Shown here: piece by piece, positions 53,745 through 63,854 of the stretch
Layout: each line of letters starts with the position of its first letter
Position numbering within the stretch: the stretch's first letter is position 1
Made by a program: the position numbers and the translations under genes
Origin: Chromohalobacter sp. 11-W
GTDB taxonomy: Bacteria; Pseudomonadota; Gammaproteobacteria; Pseudomonadales; Halomonadaceae
Direction: 5' to 3'
Assembly: GCF_029889905.1 (NCBI RefSeq)
Contig: NZ_JARANZ010000002.1
Span: forward strand, 124,001 to 188,000
Length of the DNA stretch: 64,000 bases
The notes under the pieces: generated by a model
The model's database searches: none
What the model saw: only the letters and a program-made list of their open reading frames with translations
What the model was told of the DNA's origin: nothing

Positions 53745-53759
53745 ATAGCATATTGCTAT
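53745..53759. promoter_or_regulatory. Probable higBA operator
   Basis: Dyad ATAGCA (53745-53750) / TGCTAT (53754-53759), with a further TTGCTAT about 10 bp downstream. It stands about 50 bp before higB in an A/T-rich stretch. Confidence 0.5.
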
Positions 53760-53808
53760 TTATCACAAATTGCTATACGCTTATCCGAACACGAGGAGAC
53801 ATCATCCA

Positions 53809-54099
53809 GTGCATGTGATTACACAAAAGCGCATATGGGACGCCAAAAAGGCCAATCCCAATACTGCTAACGCGCTGGATGCATGGTATCGGCTGATCAA
53901 GTCGAACGATCCCAAGAATTTCGACGCCATGAAACGCTTGTTTCCCGCTACCGACAAAGTGGGGAAGCTCCATGTGTTTGACATAGGCGGCAACAAGCTA
54001 CGATTGATTGCGATCGTTCATTACCAAGCCAAGAAAGTGTACATCCGTCATATTCTAACGCATGCGGAATACGATCAGGGCAAGTGGAAACAGGAGTGA
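53809..54099 (+). CDS. higB: HigB-type mRNA interferase toxin
   Basis: 96 aa from the GTG at 53809 (GAGGAG about 10 nt upstream). The RelE-like fold motifs are VITQKRIWDAKKANPNTANA, DKVGKLHVFDIGGNKLRLIA and KKVYIRHILTHAEYDQGKW. This matches the HigB subgroup whose partner HigA is encoded downstream. It cleaves mRNA on the ribosome. It overlaps higA slightly in expression unit: the higA ATG is 2 nt after the stop. Confidence 0.92.
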   Translation: MHVITQKRIWDAKKANPNTANALDAWYRLIKSNDPKNFDAMKRLFPATDKVGKLHVFDIGGNKLRLIAIVHYQAKKVYIRHILTHAEYDQGKWKQE

Positions 54100-54101
54100 C
54101 T

Positions 54102-54533
54102 ATGCACACGCTCGTCGAACAAGCCACTCAGCATTGGAGCTATCTGGCACCGCTGCTCACCATGCCCACCGACGATACCGACTACGACGCGCGCGTCGAG
54201 GCCTTGGATGAACTTCTCGACCTGATTGGCGACGATGAGTCCCACCACCTCGCCAGCTTGGCGAGTCGCTTGGGGGATGTCATCGAAGCCTACGATGAAG
54301 AACGCCGGCCCCTGCCCGACGTTTCGGGTGTCGACGTACTGCGTTACTTGATGCAGGAGCATCAGATTTCACAAAGCGAATTACCTGAAATAGGCGCTCA
54401 ATCGGTGGTATCCGCCATTCTCGCTGGGCGTCGTAAGCTCAACTGGCGCCAAGTCTGCGGGCTATCGGAGCGCTTTGGCATCGCGACTGATACCTTCAAG
54501 GAGCCCAGCCCCACGCGCCGTGTTGCCGGTTGA
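54102..54533 (+). CDS. higA: HigA-type antitoxin
   Basis: 143 aa from the ATG at 54102 with GGAG upstream. An acidic N-terminal half is followed by an XRE-like HTH (YLMQEHQISQSELPEIGAQS, VVSAILAGRRKLNWRQVCGL). This C-terminal HTH arrangement is the standard partner of the HigB subgroup above. It neutralises HigB and represses the operon. Confidence 0.9.
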   Translation: MHTLVEQATQHWSYLAPLLTMPTDDTDYDARVEALDELLDLIGDDESHHLASLASRLGDVIEAYDEERRPLPDVSGVDVLRYLMQEHQISQSELPEIGAQSVVSAILAGRRKLNWRQVCGLSERFGIATDTFKEPSPTRRVAG

Positions 54534-54556
54534 ATATCTCTCCTCAAGGGAGGCAC

Positions 54557-55753
54557 TTAGCCGTCGACCAGCGCTTTCACCTGGTCGACGATATGTGCGC
54601 CGATGGGGATTGCCGAGGTGGCTGCTGGCGATGGCGCGTTGCAGACGTTGACACTGCGGCGCGTGTTGACGAACAGGAAGTCGTCGATCATCTTGCCGTC
54701 CTTGGCCACGGCTTGCGCGCGCACCCCCGCCGGATAAGGGCGCAGGTCGTCGCGGGTCAGGCGCGGACAGTACCTGCGCACTTCTTCCAGATAGCCGCCC
54801 TTGAAAAGCGAGTTCTTCATTTCGTGAAGCCCCGGCTTGAGGTTGGCGCGTAGCACCTTGCGAATGCCGGGATCGCCGGCCATGGCCGCTAGATCACCGA
54901 GCGACACGTCGCGCTTGCGATAGCCTTCGCGCTTGAACGCCAGCACGGCATTCGGCCCCACGGTCACACTGCCGTCGATCATGCGCGTCAGGTGCACGCC
55001 GAGAAACGGCATCGACGGATCGGGAATCGGGTAGATCAGATGATTGACGATGCGATTATGCTCGGGCGGCAATTGATAGTATTCGCCCCGGAACGGGCAA
55101 ATCGTGAACTCGGGCGTGACGCCCAGCATGCGCACTACGCGGTCCGCCATCAGCCCCGAGCATGAGACCAGATGCCGTGTTGTGAACGTGCCCTGGCCGG
55201 TGGTCACCACGACTTCTTCGCTGCGCTCTTCGAGGGCCGTGACTGGCGCCGCGTAACGCACTTCCCCACCGGCATTCTGAAAGACCTCGGCCATCTTCGC
55301 GGCGACCTGACGATAATCGACGATGCCACTGGCAGGCACGAAGATACCGCCCACCCCGGTAATGTTCGGCTCACGCTCGCGCAGCTGATCGGCATCGAGC
55401 CATTCGCGCTCCAGGCCATTGGCGGCGGTGCGTTCCCACAACGCCTGCATGCGCTGCATTTCCACCCCATTGGTGGCGACGAGCAGCTTGCCGCAACTCT
55501 CGTAGGCGATGTCGTGAGTGTCACAAAACGCCTTGGTGGCACGATTGCCTTCCAGACAGAAGCGCGCCTTGAGACTTCCCGGCGTGTAGTAGACCCCGGC
55601 GTGGATCACGCCGCTGTTGTGGCCAGTCTGGTGATGCGCCGGGCCGCTTTCCTTCTCGACGAGCAATATACGCTTGTCGGGATAGGTATCGATCAGCTGC
55701 ATGGCGGTGGACATCCCCAGGATACCGCCGCCGATGATGATGAAATCGTACAC
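54557..55753 (-). CDS. lhgO: L-2-hydroxyglutarate oxidase/dehydrogenase LhgO
   Basis: 398 aa flavoprotein. The FAD-binding N-terminus is FIIIGGGILGMSTAMQLI, with HHQTGHNSGVIHAGVYYTPG, GKLLVATN and C-terminal motifs PYPAGVRAQAVAKDGKMIDD. It oxidises L-2-hydroxyglutarate to 2-oxoglutarate, passing electrons to the quinone pool. It is 95 bp downstream of glaH in the same operon, so the two form the glutarate branch of lysine degradation. Confidence 0.95.
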   Translation of the reverse strand: MYDFIIIGGGILGMSTAMQLIDTYPDKRILLVEKESGPAHHQTGHNSGVIHAGVYYTPGSLKARFCLEGNRATKAFCDTHDIAYESCGKLLVATNGVEMQRMQALWERTAANGLEREWLDADQLREREPNITGVGGIFVPASGIVDYRQVAAKMAEVFQNAGGEVRYAAPVTALEERSEEVVVTTGQGTFTTRHLVSCSGLMADRVVRMLGVTPEFTICPFRGEYYQLPPEHNRIVNHLIYPIPDPSMPFLGVHLTRMIDGSVTVGPNAVLAFKREGYRKRDVSLGDLAAMAGDPGIRKVLRANLKPGLHEMKNSLFKGGYLEEVRRYCPRLTRDDLRPYPAGVRAQAVAKDGKMIDDFLFVNTRRSVNVCNAPSPAATSAIPIGAHIVDQVKALVDG

Positions 55754-55848
55754 CGCGTTCTCGCTTGTCAGAATTGAATCGTTACAGCCTGCGCAACGCC
55801 CGGTCGGCGTTCAAGACATCCCTCACACATCGCGCATTGACTACCCAC

Positions 55849-56811
55849 TCAAGCGTGCTTGGGGTTGGCAAGCGTCTGTTTGTGCGTGAAGTAGCCGCGC
55901 TGGCGCATCAACTCGCGGCGGAGGTCGGGATGCGGCGTGAAGCGATCGCGCCCATGCAGCCAGAAGTGATTGTTGAGCAGCAGGAAGCTGCCGATGGGCA
56001 CCGGCACGGACAGGCGCGCCGCGCTACTTTCCAGCGACTCGGAAAGATCGCACAGCCAGTTGCCCTCCTCGAAATCGCGCGGCTGCACGAACTGGTCGAT
56101 GTAGGACATCACCGGACACCCCTCGGCATCCACGTCGAACACGGCATGATAGACGTCCTTGCCGACGTTCTTGCTCGGCGGCGCCGCCCAGCGCATTTGG
56201 CGTCGCGCCATGGGATGTGCGTGAAAACGCTCGAGATCCGCCCAATCGTCGAGATGCAACAACAGAGAATTGCCGCCCTGCATGTGCTGCTCGTCGATTT
56301 TCATCATCAACACGTAGTCGGTGTCCTGCTCGACGAAGGTGCCGTCGTTATGCAGTTCCATCACGCGATGCGGCTGACGCAGATAGCTGTCGGATTCGTC
56401 GACGTTCTTGACCACGAAGCGCGCATAGTACTGCCCGCTCATGGCATCGAAGTTGGAGCGGCCGATGCAATGCGCCACCGCCGTGGCCACCTTCACCATA
56501 TCGTCGGCCTGCGCCACTTCATCGAGCCCTTCCGGGGTTACCAGCAGCCCACCGGTGGCACGATCCACCAGCGTATTCGCCAACCACGGCTTGAGCGTAT
56601 TGGCGCATAGGTCATCGAGAATTCGAGCGACGCGAAAACGCAGCATCGATTTGTACTCCAGCGCCTGAATCGGCCATTCGGCGGTAGCGTCGAGGAAGGC
56701 ACGCACGGTCGCGCCGTCCAGGGTTAGCTGCAACAAGCGTGGCGATTGGGCGGAAGGCGCGGCGCTGAATCCCTGAGGAGCGCGATCGGCGAGCGTATTG
56801 AGGGCCGTCAT
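55849..56811 (-). CDS. glaH: Glutarate 2-hydroxylase GlaH (CsiD)
   Basis: 320 aa from the ATG at 56811 (GGAG upstream), close to the 325 aa of E. coli CsiD. The Fe(II) ligands are in [12 protein letters not shown] (HxD) and the distal [16 protein letters not shown] motif holds the His and the Arg that binds 2-oxoglutarate. It hydroxylates glutarate to L-2-hydroxyglutarate, using O2 and 2-oxoglutarate. The product is the substrate of the next gene, lhgO. The frame is open to 56874. Confidence 0.95.
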   Translation of the reverse strand: MTALNTLADRAPQGFSAAPSAQSPRLLQLTLDGATVRAFLDATAEWPIQALEYKSMLRFRVARILDDLCANTLKPWLANTLVDRATGGLLVTPEGLDEVAQADDMVKVATAVAHCIGRSNFDAMSGQYYARFVVKNVDESDSYLRQPHRVMELHNDGTFVEQDTDYVLMMKIDEQHMQGGNSLLLHLDDWADLERFHAHPMARRQMRWAAPPSKNVGKDVYHAVFDVDAEGCPVMSYIDQFVQPRDFEEGNWLCDLSESLESSAARLSVPVPIGSFLLLNNHFWLHGRDRFTPHPDLRRELMRQRGYFTHKQTLANPKHA

Positions 56812-56962
56812 GAGGGGTCTCCATGGTGTTCTAGATGACGGCTTAAAAATATCTACATTTTTATAAAACGTCAAAATTATACCTGAACACCGACGCCAGA
56901 ACGTTCCCCGCCTGCGGTGGCGTCCGGTATCATGGCGTTCACATATCTAGTGGAATCGTCCC

Positions 56963-57652
56963 ATGACCCGTGCCTCGCCGCGCCCTAACCTCGCCATCGG
57001 CGCGTATCGACACCTCAAACGCGACATCATTCGCGGCGCCTACACGCCGGGCGAAAAGTTGCGCATGAGCGATCTAAAGACACGTTACGATCTGGGCGTG
57101 GGGCCCATGCGCGAGGCCCTGTCGCAATTGGTAAGCGAGCGCCTGGTGACGGCCGTGAGCCAACGCGGCTATCGCGTCGCCGAAATGTCGATCAAGGAGC
57201 TCGAGGATCTCTACGACGCACGCGCACAACTGGAAGGCTTGGTACTGGAGCTGGCCATCGCCCGGGGTGGCGACGACTGGGAAGCACAGATCCTGGCCAA
57301 GGCGCATGCCTTGAGCAAGGTCTTGGAAGTACACAGTGCCGACGACATGCTGGATATCTGGGATGCCCGCCACCAAGCCTTTCATGGCGCCATCGCGGCA
57401 GGCTGCGACTCGCCACACTTGCTGCAGACGCGGGCCTGGCTGTTCGATCAAGCCGAACGCTACCGCCATCTATGGCTGTGCCAAACCGTGTTCTCGGCGG
57501 AGGCGCTTGACGCCAAGCGCCGCGAGCATGCGGCGCTGACCGACGCCATCCTCGCTCGCGACGCGGCGACAGCCTGCACGATGATGCGCGAGCATCTAAT
57601 GACGCCGGTACCGATTATCAAGGAGGTATTACGTGAACAGGGGCTCGTATAA
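56963..57652 (+). CDS. GntR/FCD transcriptional regulator, CsiR (GlaR)-like
   Basis: 229 aa. A winged HTH (IGAYRHLKRDIIRGAYTPGE, GPMREALSQLVSERLVTA) is followed by an FCD ligand domain (EDLYDARAQLEGLVLELAIA, HQAFHGAIAAGC). Divergent position to glaH and similarity of layout point to the glutarate-responsive repressor CsiR/GlaR. The 151-bp space holds A/T-rich repeats (around 56843-56880) that could be its operator, though I could not define one. Confidence 0.85.
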   Translation: MTRASPRPNLAIGAYRHLKRDIIRGAYTPGEKLRMSDLKTRYDLGVGPMREALSQLVSERLVTAVSQRGYRVAEMSIKELEDLYDARAQLEGLVLELAIARGGDDWEAQILAKAHALSKVLEVHSADDMLDIWDARHQAFHGAIAAGCDSPHLLQTRAWLFDQAERYRHLWLCQTVFSAEALDAKRREHAALTDAILARDAATACTMMREHLMTPVPIIKEVLREQGLV

Positions 57653-57894
57653 ACCCTTGAGTCGACCATGACCGGTCACCGCGCGGTAGGGCCTCGAGTC
57701 TGGCCGCACGTATGGTGCTTCGAGCCTGGCCGCAATGTTCTGATCCGAATTTCGAATTTTCACATCGACTCGCTTTTTCACTGACGAACCCTATCCACGA
57801 GCCGGTTTTAGCTCTATCAGATCGAAATTGCGGTCCATGTGGCCGACTTCAGCCATCGCTCGAAATAGCGTCTACTACTTTTTGCCTAATTAAA

Positions 57895-57953
57895 AATGTT
57901 CGAATCCGCGCCACAATGATCTAACTCGAACACTGGTGAGCGGATCCGAACAT
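57895..57953 (+). promoter_or_regulatory. GlpR-like half-sites overlapping the glpD start
   Basis: AATGTTCG (57895-57902), CGAACAC (57927-57933) and CGAACAT (57947-57953). The units match the half-sites of the known E. coli GlpR operator (ATGTTCG...CGAACAT). The last two are 20 bp apart, and the final one includes the first two bases of the glpD ATG. The rest of the 299-bp space (57653-57951) shows no gene. Confidence 0.5.
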
Positions 57954-59472
57954 GCGCAACGAAACCTACGATCTGATTGTCATCGGCGGCGGCATTAACG
58001 GTGCAGGCATCGCGCGTGATGCTGCAGGCCGTGGACTTTCGGTGCTCGTCGTCGAGGCGGATGATCTCGCCAGCCACACGTCATCGGCGTCGACCAAGCT
58101 GATCCACGGTGGCTTGCGTTATCTCGAGCAGTACGAATTCAAGCTCGTGGCCAAAGCCCTCTCCGAACGCGAAATACTCCTCAAGGCGGCGCCGCACATC
58201 ATCTGGCCGATGCGTTTCATCCTGCCTCACCAGAAGCACCTGCGACCGGCTTGGATGATCCGCACCGGGCTCTTCATGTACGACCACCTAGGTGGACGAC
58301 AGACGCTAGCGGGCTCGCACGGCGTCAAGTTCGCCGATCATCCGGCCGGGGCACCACTGAAACCCGAGTTCACCAAGGGCTTCGTCTACTCGGACGCCTG
58401 GGTTCAGGATGCCCGGCTGGTAGTGCTCAACTGCATGGATGCGGCCAGCCGTGGCGCCTGCATCATGACGCGCACGCGTGCCGAGGCGGCGGTACGCGGC
58501 AGCGACGGCTGGACCGTCACCCTGCGGTCCGCCGCAGGCGATACTTTCCAGGTCGCCGCTCGCGGACTGGTCAATGCGGCCGGGCCCTGGGCCGTGCGTT
58601 TTCTAGACGAGGCCGCGTCACTGGATCACCAGTATTCGCTGCGCCTGATCAAGGGCAGCCATATCGTCGTCAACAAGCTGTTCGACCACGACTACTCCTA
58701 TATCTTCCAGCAGCCCGATGGCCGCATCGTGTTCGCCATTCCCTACGAGCGCGATTTCACGCTCATCGGGACGACCGATATCGAGCATGAGGGCGCTCCC
58801 GGCGATATCGCCATCGAGGAAGACGAGATCGGCTATCTCTGCGAGTCGGCCAATCGCTATTTCGAACAGCCTATCGGGCCCGACGATATCGTCTGGAACT
58901 ACTCCGGTGTGCGCCCCCTTCTCGATGACCGTGAGGACAACGCCAGCGAGATCACCCGCGATTACCGCATCCAACTCGATACCGCCGGCGGTGCTGTGCT
59001 GCTCAACGTCTTCGGCGGCAAGCTGACGACCTATCGGCGGCTGGCTGAGGATGCCGTCGATCAATTGGCACCCGAGCTCGGCAACCAAGAAAAAGCCTGG
59101 ACCGGTAAAGGTCATCCGCTGCCCGGCGGCGAAGAAGCCAAACCACAGCACCTGTTCGAGTCGCTACAGACCAGTCATCCCTTCATTCCCCTGGGCATGG
59201 CCAATCGCATGGTCTTCAACTACGGCACACGGGTCACGAACATCGTCGGCAATGCAAAAAGTCTGAGCGATCTGGGTGAGCATTTTGGTGCCGACCTGTA
59301 TGCCGCCGAGGTCGATTATCTGCGCGATCACGAATGGGCGCGCACGGCCGAGGACATCCTCTGGCGGCGATCCAAGCTGGGGCTGCGTCTCAATGACAGC
59401 GAACAACGCCGACTCGCCGATTATCTCGACCGTTCCTTCGCTGAGCCGACTAACGCCGATCCGGAAACTTAG
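57952..59472 (+). CDS. glpD: Aerobic glycerol-3-phosphate dehydrogenase GlpD
   Basis: 506 aa. The FAD motif is LIVIGGGINGAGIARDAAGR, followed by SSASTKLIHGGLRYLEQYEF, SHIVVNKLFDHDYSYIFQ and FGGKLTTYRRLAEDAVDQL. It oxidises sn-glycerol-3-phosphate to DHAP at the membrane and feeds electrons to the quinone pool. It heads a glp locus (glpD, then glpF and glpK). The TAG stop is the first triplet of element C. Confidence 0.96.
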   Translation: MRNETYDLIVIGGGINGAGIARDAAGRGLSVLVVEADDLASHTSSASTKLIHGGLRYLEQYEFKLVAKALSEREILLKAAPHIIWPMRFILPHQKHLRPAWMIRTGLFMYDHLGGRQTLAGSHGVKFADHPAGAPLKPEFTKGFVYSDAWVQDARLVVLNCMDAASRGACIMTRTRAEAAVRGSDGWTVTLRSAAGDTFQVAARGLVNAAGPWAVRFLDEAASLDHQYSLRLIKGSHIVVNKLFDHDYSYIFQQPDGRIVFAIPYERDFTLIGTTDIEHEGAPGDIAIEEDEIGYLCESANRYFEQPIGPDDIVWNYSGVRPLLDDREDNASEITRDYRIQLDTAGGAVLLNVFGGKLTTYRRLAEDAVDQLAPELGNQEKAWTGKGHPLPGGEEAKPQHLFESLQTSHPFIPLGMANRMVFNYGTRVTNIVGNAKSLSDLGEHFGADLYAAEVDYLRDHEWARTAEDILWRRSKLGLRLNDSEQRRLADYLDRSFAEPTNADPET

Positions 59473-59614
59473 GCACTGTCTGAAAAGTCGACGAGCGAAG
59501 ATCAGACAAGGCAAAAATCAGCGAAAAAGCGGAGTTTACGGGGTGTAAATGAGCATTTTGAGTTGATTTTTAACGCAGTATGACCGAGCGCAGGCAGTTT
59601 TCGGACAATGCCTA
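59470..59614 (-). repeat. 145-bp symmetric palindromic element, copy C (between glpD and glpF)
   Basis: Inverted orientation relative to copies A and B; it is the reverse complement of copy A with only a few differences. It begins on the TAG stop of glpD (59470-59472) and ends GCCTAG. It would be transcribed as a long hairpin in any glpD-glpFK readthrough mRNA. Confidence 0.9.
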
Positions 59615-59695
59615 GAAACGAAACCAGCCGTCGTGAATAACGACACAACCCCAACTGCCATCGATGCGGATGGCGCAACGAAGAGGAGGAAAACC

Positions 59696-59806
59696 ATGAC
59701 TCGCCAACCCATTGCTCATATTCCCATCGATATTGCAGGACATGCGTATCCCGCCTTATTCGACCGTGACACTCACTACCGCAAGGCATATTCATGGGAA
59801 TCGTAG
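59696..59806 (+). CDS. 36-codon leader ORF overlapping glpF
   Basis: An ATG at 59696 is preceded at 5 nt by an exceptionally strong AAGAGGAGGA. The reading (MTRQPIAHIPIDIAGHAYPA and 16 more residues) ends with TAG at 59804-59806, 13 nt inside glpF, whose ATG is at 59794. glpF itself has only a weak AAGG. The layout suggests translational coupling. The peptide has no recognisable family. Confidence 0.55.
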   Translation: MTRQPIAHIPIDIAGHAYPALFDRDTHYRKAYSWES

Positions 59807-60522
59807 AAACGATACTGGTCCACGAGATCGCTGGCACAGCGTTCCTGACACTACTGGGTTGCGGCGTAGTGGCCAATGTCCTATTGAACAAGACGAACGG
59901 TAACGGCAGCGATGGCATCGTGATCTTCTTCGGTTGGGGGCTTGCCGTGTTCTGCGGTGTGTATGTCGCCTACGATACCGGTGCGCATCTCAATCCAGCC
60001 GTGACACTCGGTTTGCTCATTGGCCCGGCCAAAGAGTATGCCGAGGGCATTCCGATCAATCTCGTCACGACCGTCACCTATTTAGTGGCCGAGTTCATCG
60101 GTGGTTTTCTAGGGGCCGTCATTTGCTATCTGGCCTACAAAAAACAGTACGATGACACGGAAGATAGCGCGCTCAAACTCGCCACTTTCTCCACGGCACC
60201 GACCATCCGTTCCTATGGTTGGAATCTGCTCAGCGAGATCATCGGCACCTTCGTGCTGATCTTCGTCATCATCATGTTCGGTCACACACCGTCCGGCCTC
60301 GGGCCTTTGGCGGTCGCACTATTGGTGGTCTCGATCGGCGCTTCGTTGGGCGGGACGACGGGGTATGCCATCAATCCGGCGCGCGATCTCGGCCCGCGCA
60401 TTGCCCACGCCATACTGCCCATCCAGAACAAGGGCTCTAACGACTGGCGCTATGCCTGGGTGCCAGTGGTTGGCCCTGTCATCGGCAGCACTTTGGCGGC
60501 GCTTGTGGCTTACGCCTACTAA
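59794..60522 (+). CDS. glpF: Glycerol uptake facilitator GlpF
   Basis: 242 aa MIP-family channel, six TM helices. Both NPA boxes are present (GAHLNPAVTL and GYAINPARDLGPR); the Asp after the second NPAR is typical of glycerol-conducting members. It passes glycerol into the cell for GlpK. 49 bp separate it from glpK. Confidence 0.95.
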   Translation: MGIVETILVHEIAGTAFLTLLGCGVVANVLLNKTNGNGSDGIVIFFGWGLAVFCGVYVAYDTGAHLNPAVTLGLLIGPAKEYAEGIPINLVTTVTYLVAEFIGGFLGAVICYLAYKKQYDDTEDSALKLATFSTAPTIRSYGWNLLSEIIGTFVLIFVIIMFGHTPSGLGPLAVALLVVSIGASLGGTTGYAINPARDLGPRIAHAILPIQNKGSNDWRYAWVPVVGPVIGSTLAALVAYAY

Positions 60523-60565
60523 TCGTCCAGATTGATCGGTTTTTTGTAACGAACACGAGGAGTGA

Positions 60566-62080
<1,515 letters not shown>

Positions 62081-62123
62081 AACGCCGGTGCCGCGCTTAT
62101 CGCTATAGCTGAACGTGTCATAG

Positions 62124-63854
62124 TCAAAGCACTAACGCCCTATCGCAATGCGGTAGGGCGTCGCGGCGATGGGCGAACATCAGCGCGGTACGCCCATCGA
62201 GCCAGGTGTCGAGCCGCTCGGCGACCGTCGTCGCCGTAGTGGCGTCCAGCCCCGCCAGCGGTTCGTCGAGCAACACCAGTGGCGCATCGCGCAGAATGAC
62301 TCGGGCCAGCGCCACGCGGCGCGCTTGCCCACCGGAAAGCTGGCGCCCGGCTTCGCCGACCCAGGTGTCGAGTCCGTGCGGCAGTTCGCGTGCCCAACCC
62401 TCCAGATCGACGATCCATAGCGCCTGCCACAGGGCACGTTCGACGGCCGCTTCATCCAGGTCGTGCTCAACCGGCAACCCCAGGCGCAGGTTGTCAGCCA
62501 GCGAGGCATGAAAAAGCTCGGTGTGCTGGGTCAGGTAGGCGAGCCGCGAACGCAATGCCTGCGGCGCCAGGCTGCGTAGATCCTGCCCCGCCAGTTGCAC
62601 GCTGCCCGCATCGGGATCGAAGGCCCGGACGACGAGTTGGGCAAGGCTCGACTTGCCACTACCCGAGGGGCCCAGCACAGCGACACGTTCGCCGGCAGCC
62701 ACGTGCAGGTTGACGTCTTCCAGCGCAGGCGTGGTACCCATACCCGGATAACGTAGCGTCACCGCCTCGAAGGTGATCGAAGGCGACTCGGCGCTCGCCA
62801 GGGAGCCCTCAGCTTCGTCAGCTAGAGAACCCTCGCCTTCATCACTCGCAGGCGCCGCCTCGGCATTGAGCCGCGCGGCAGCCGTACGCGTAGCCCCCAA
62901 TTGCACGAAGGCGCCCGGCAGCATGGCGAGTCCTTCATTCAGCGCCAGCACCGCCAATGGCAACATGCTGGCCACGGGCGCCGAGAGCTTGCCCGCGGCG
63001 AACGCGAGCAGCGCCAAACATAGAATCGCCACGGCAGCGCCTTGCACGGTCACGGTGACTAGCGCATTACCCAGCGCGGCGCGTCGTCCCAGGCGCCGCT
63101 GATCGTCGAGCAACGTCCGCTGCTCGCGTTCCACCCTCGCTCGGTGGGCGCCGAGTACGCCAAAGGTGCGCAGCTCGGCAAGACCCTGAAGATGCTCCAG
63201 GGCACGAACGCGCAGGCGTTCCAAGGTCTCGACGCGCCGTGCGCTAGGACCGCTTCCCGCCACCGCCATGCCCAGCGTGACGATCCCCCATAACGGCAGC
63301 ATGATCGCCAGCAGCACGCCGCCGAGCGCGGGCATCGCCAGCGCCAGGATACCGCTGACCACGAGAACTGCGAGCAGTCCCACCAACGGCGGCGCCAGCA
63401 AGCGCAGATAGAGATTGTCGAGCGCGTCGATATCGGCGGTCAGCCGGTTGAGCCATTCGCCGGCGCGGTAACGCGCCAATTCACGGCCCGAGAGCCGTGA
63501 CAAGCCGGCAAAGGTGCGCCCGCGAATATCCGCCAGCAGGCGCAGCACGGTGTCGTGGTTATAAAGTCGCTCGGCGTAACGAGCGGCGGTGCGCCCCACG
63601 GCGAAGAAACGAATGCCGCTACCCGGCGTGAAGACATTGATCGTCGCCGCGCCGCCCGCCGCGAGCGTCATCCCGGTCAGCGCGGTCGCGGTGATGAACC
63701 ACCCCGACAGCGTCAGCAACCCGATGGCGAACAGCAGCGTCGCCAGCATCAGCAACGCCCCGATCAGCAAGCGTGTACGCCGCTCGCCCATCAGACGCAA
63801 CCATGGGCCCAGCGCCTTTACCGTAGCCCCTTTCATGATGATGGACTCCTTCAT
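62124..63854 (-). CDS. cydC: Thiol-reductant ABC exporter subunit CydC
   Basis: 576 aa. An ABC transmembrane domain with six helices (LLIGALLMLATLLFAIGLLT, LSGWFITATALTGMTLA) is followed by an ATPase domain: Walker A GPSGSGKSSLAQ, signature LSGGQARRVALARV, Walker B APLVLLDEPLAG. With CydD it exports glutathione and cysteine to the periplasm for cytochrome bd assembly. The ATG overlaps the cydD stop (ATGA), and GGAGG lies 8 nt upstream. It is convergent with glpK. Confidence 0.93.
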   Translation of the reverse strand: MKESIIMKGATVKALGPWLRLMGERRTRLLIGALLMLATLLFAIGLLTLSGWFITATALTGMTLAAGGAATINVFTPGSGIRFFAVGRTAARYAERLYNHDTVLRLLADIRGRTFAGLSRLSGRELARYRAGEWLNRLTADIDALDNLYLRLLAPPLVGLLAVLVVSGILALAMPALGGVLLAIMLPLWGIVTLGMAVAGSGPSARRVETLERLRVRALEHLQGLAELRTFGVLGAHRARVEREQRTLLDDQRRLGRRAALGNALVTVTVQGAAVAILCLALLAFAAGKLSAPVASMLPLAVLALNEGLAMLPGAFVQLGATRTAAARLNAEAAPASDEGEGSLADEAEGSLASAESPSITFEAVTLRYPGMGTTPALEDVNLHVAAGERVAVLGPSGSGKSSLAQLVVRAFDPDAGSVQLAGQDLRSLAPQALRSRLAYLTQHTELFHASLADNLRLGLPVEHDLDEAAVERALWQALWIVDLEGWARELPHGLDTWVGEAGRQLSGGQARRVALARVILRDAPLVLLDEPLAGLDATTATTVAERLDTWLDGRTALMFAHRRDALPHCDRALVL

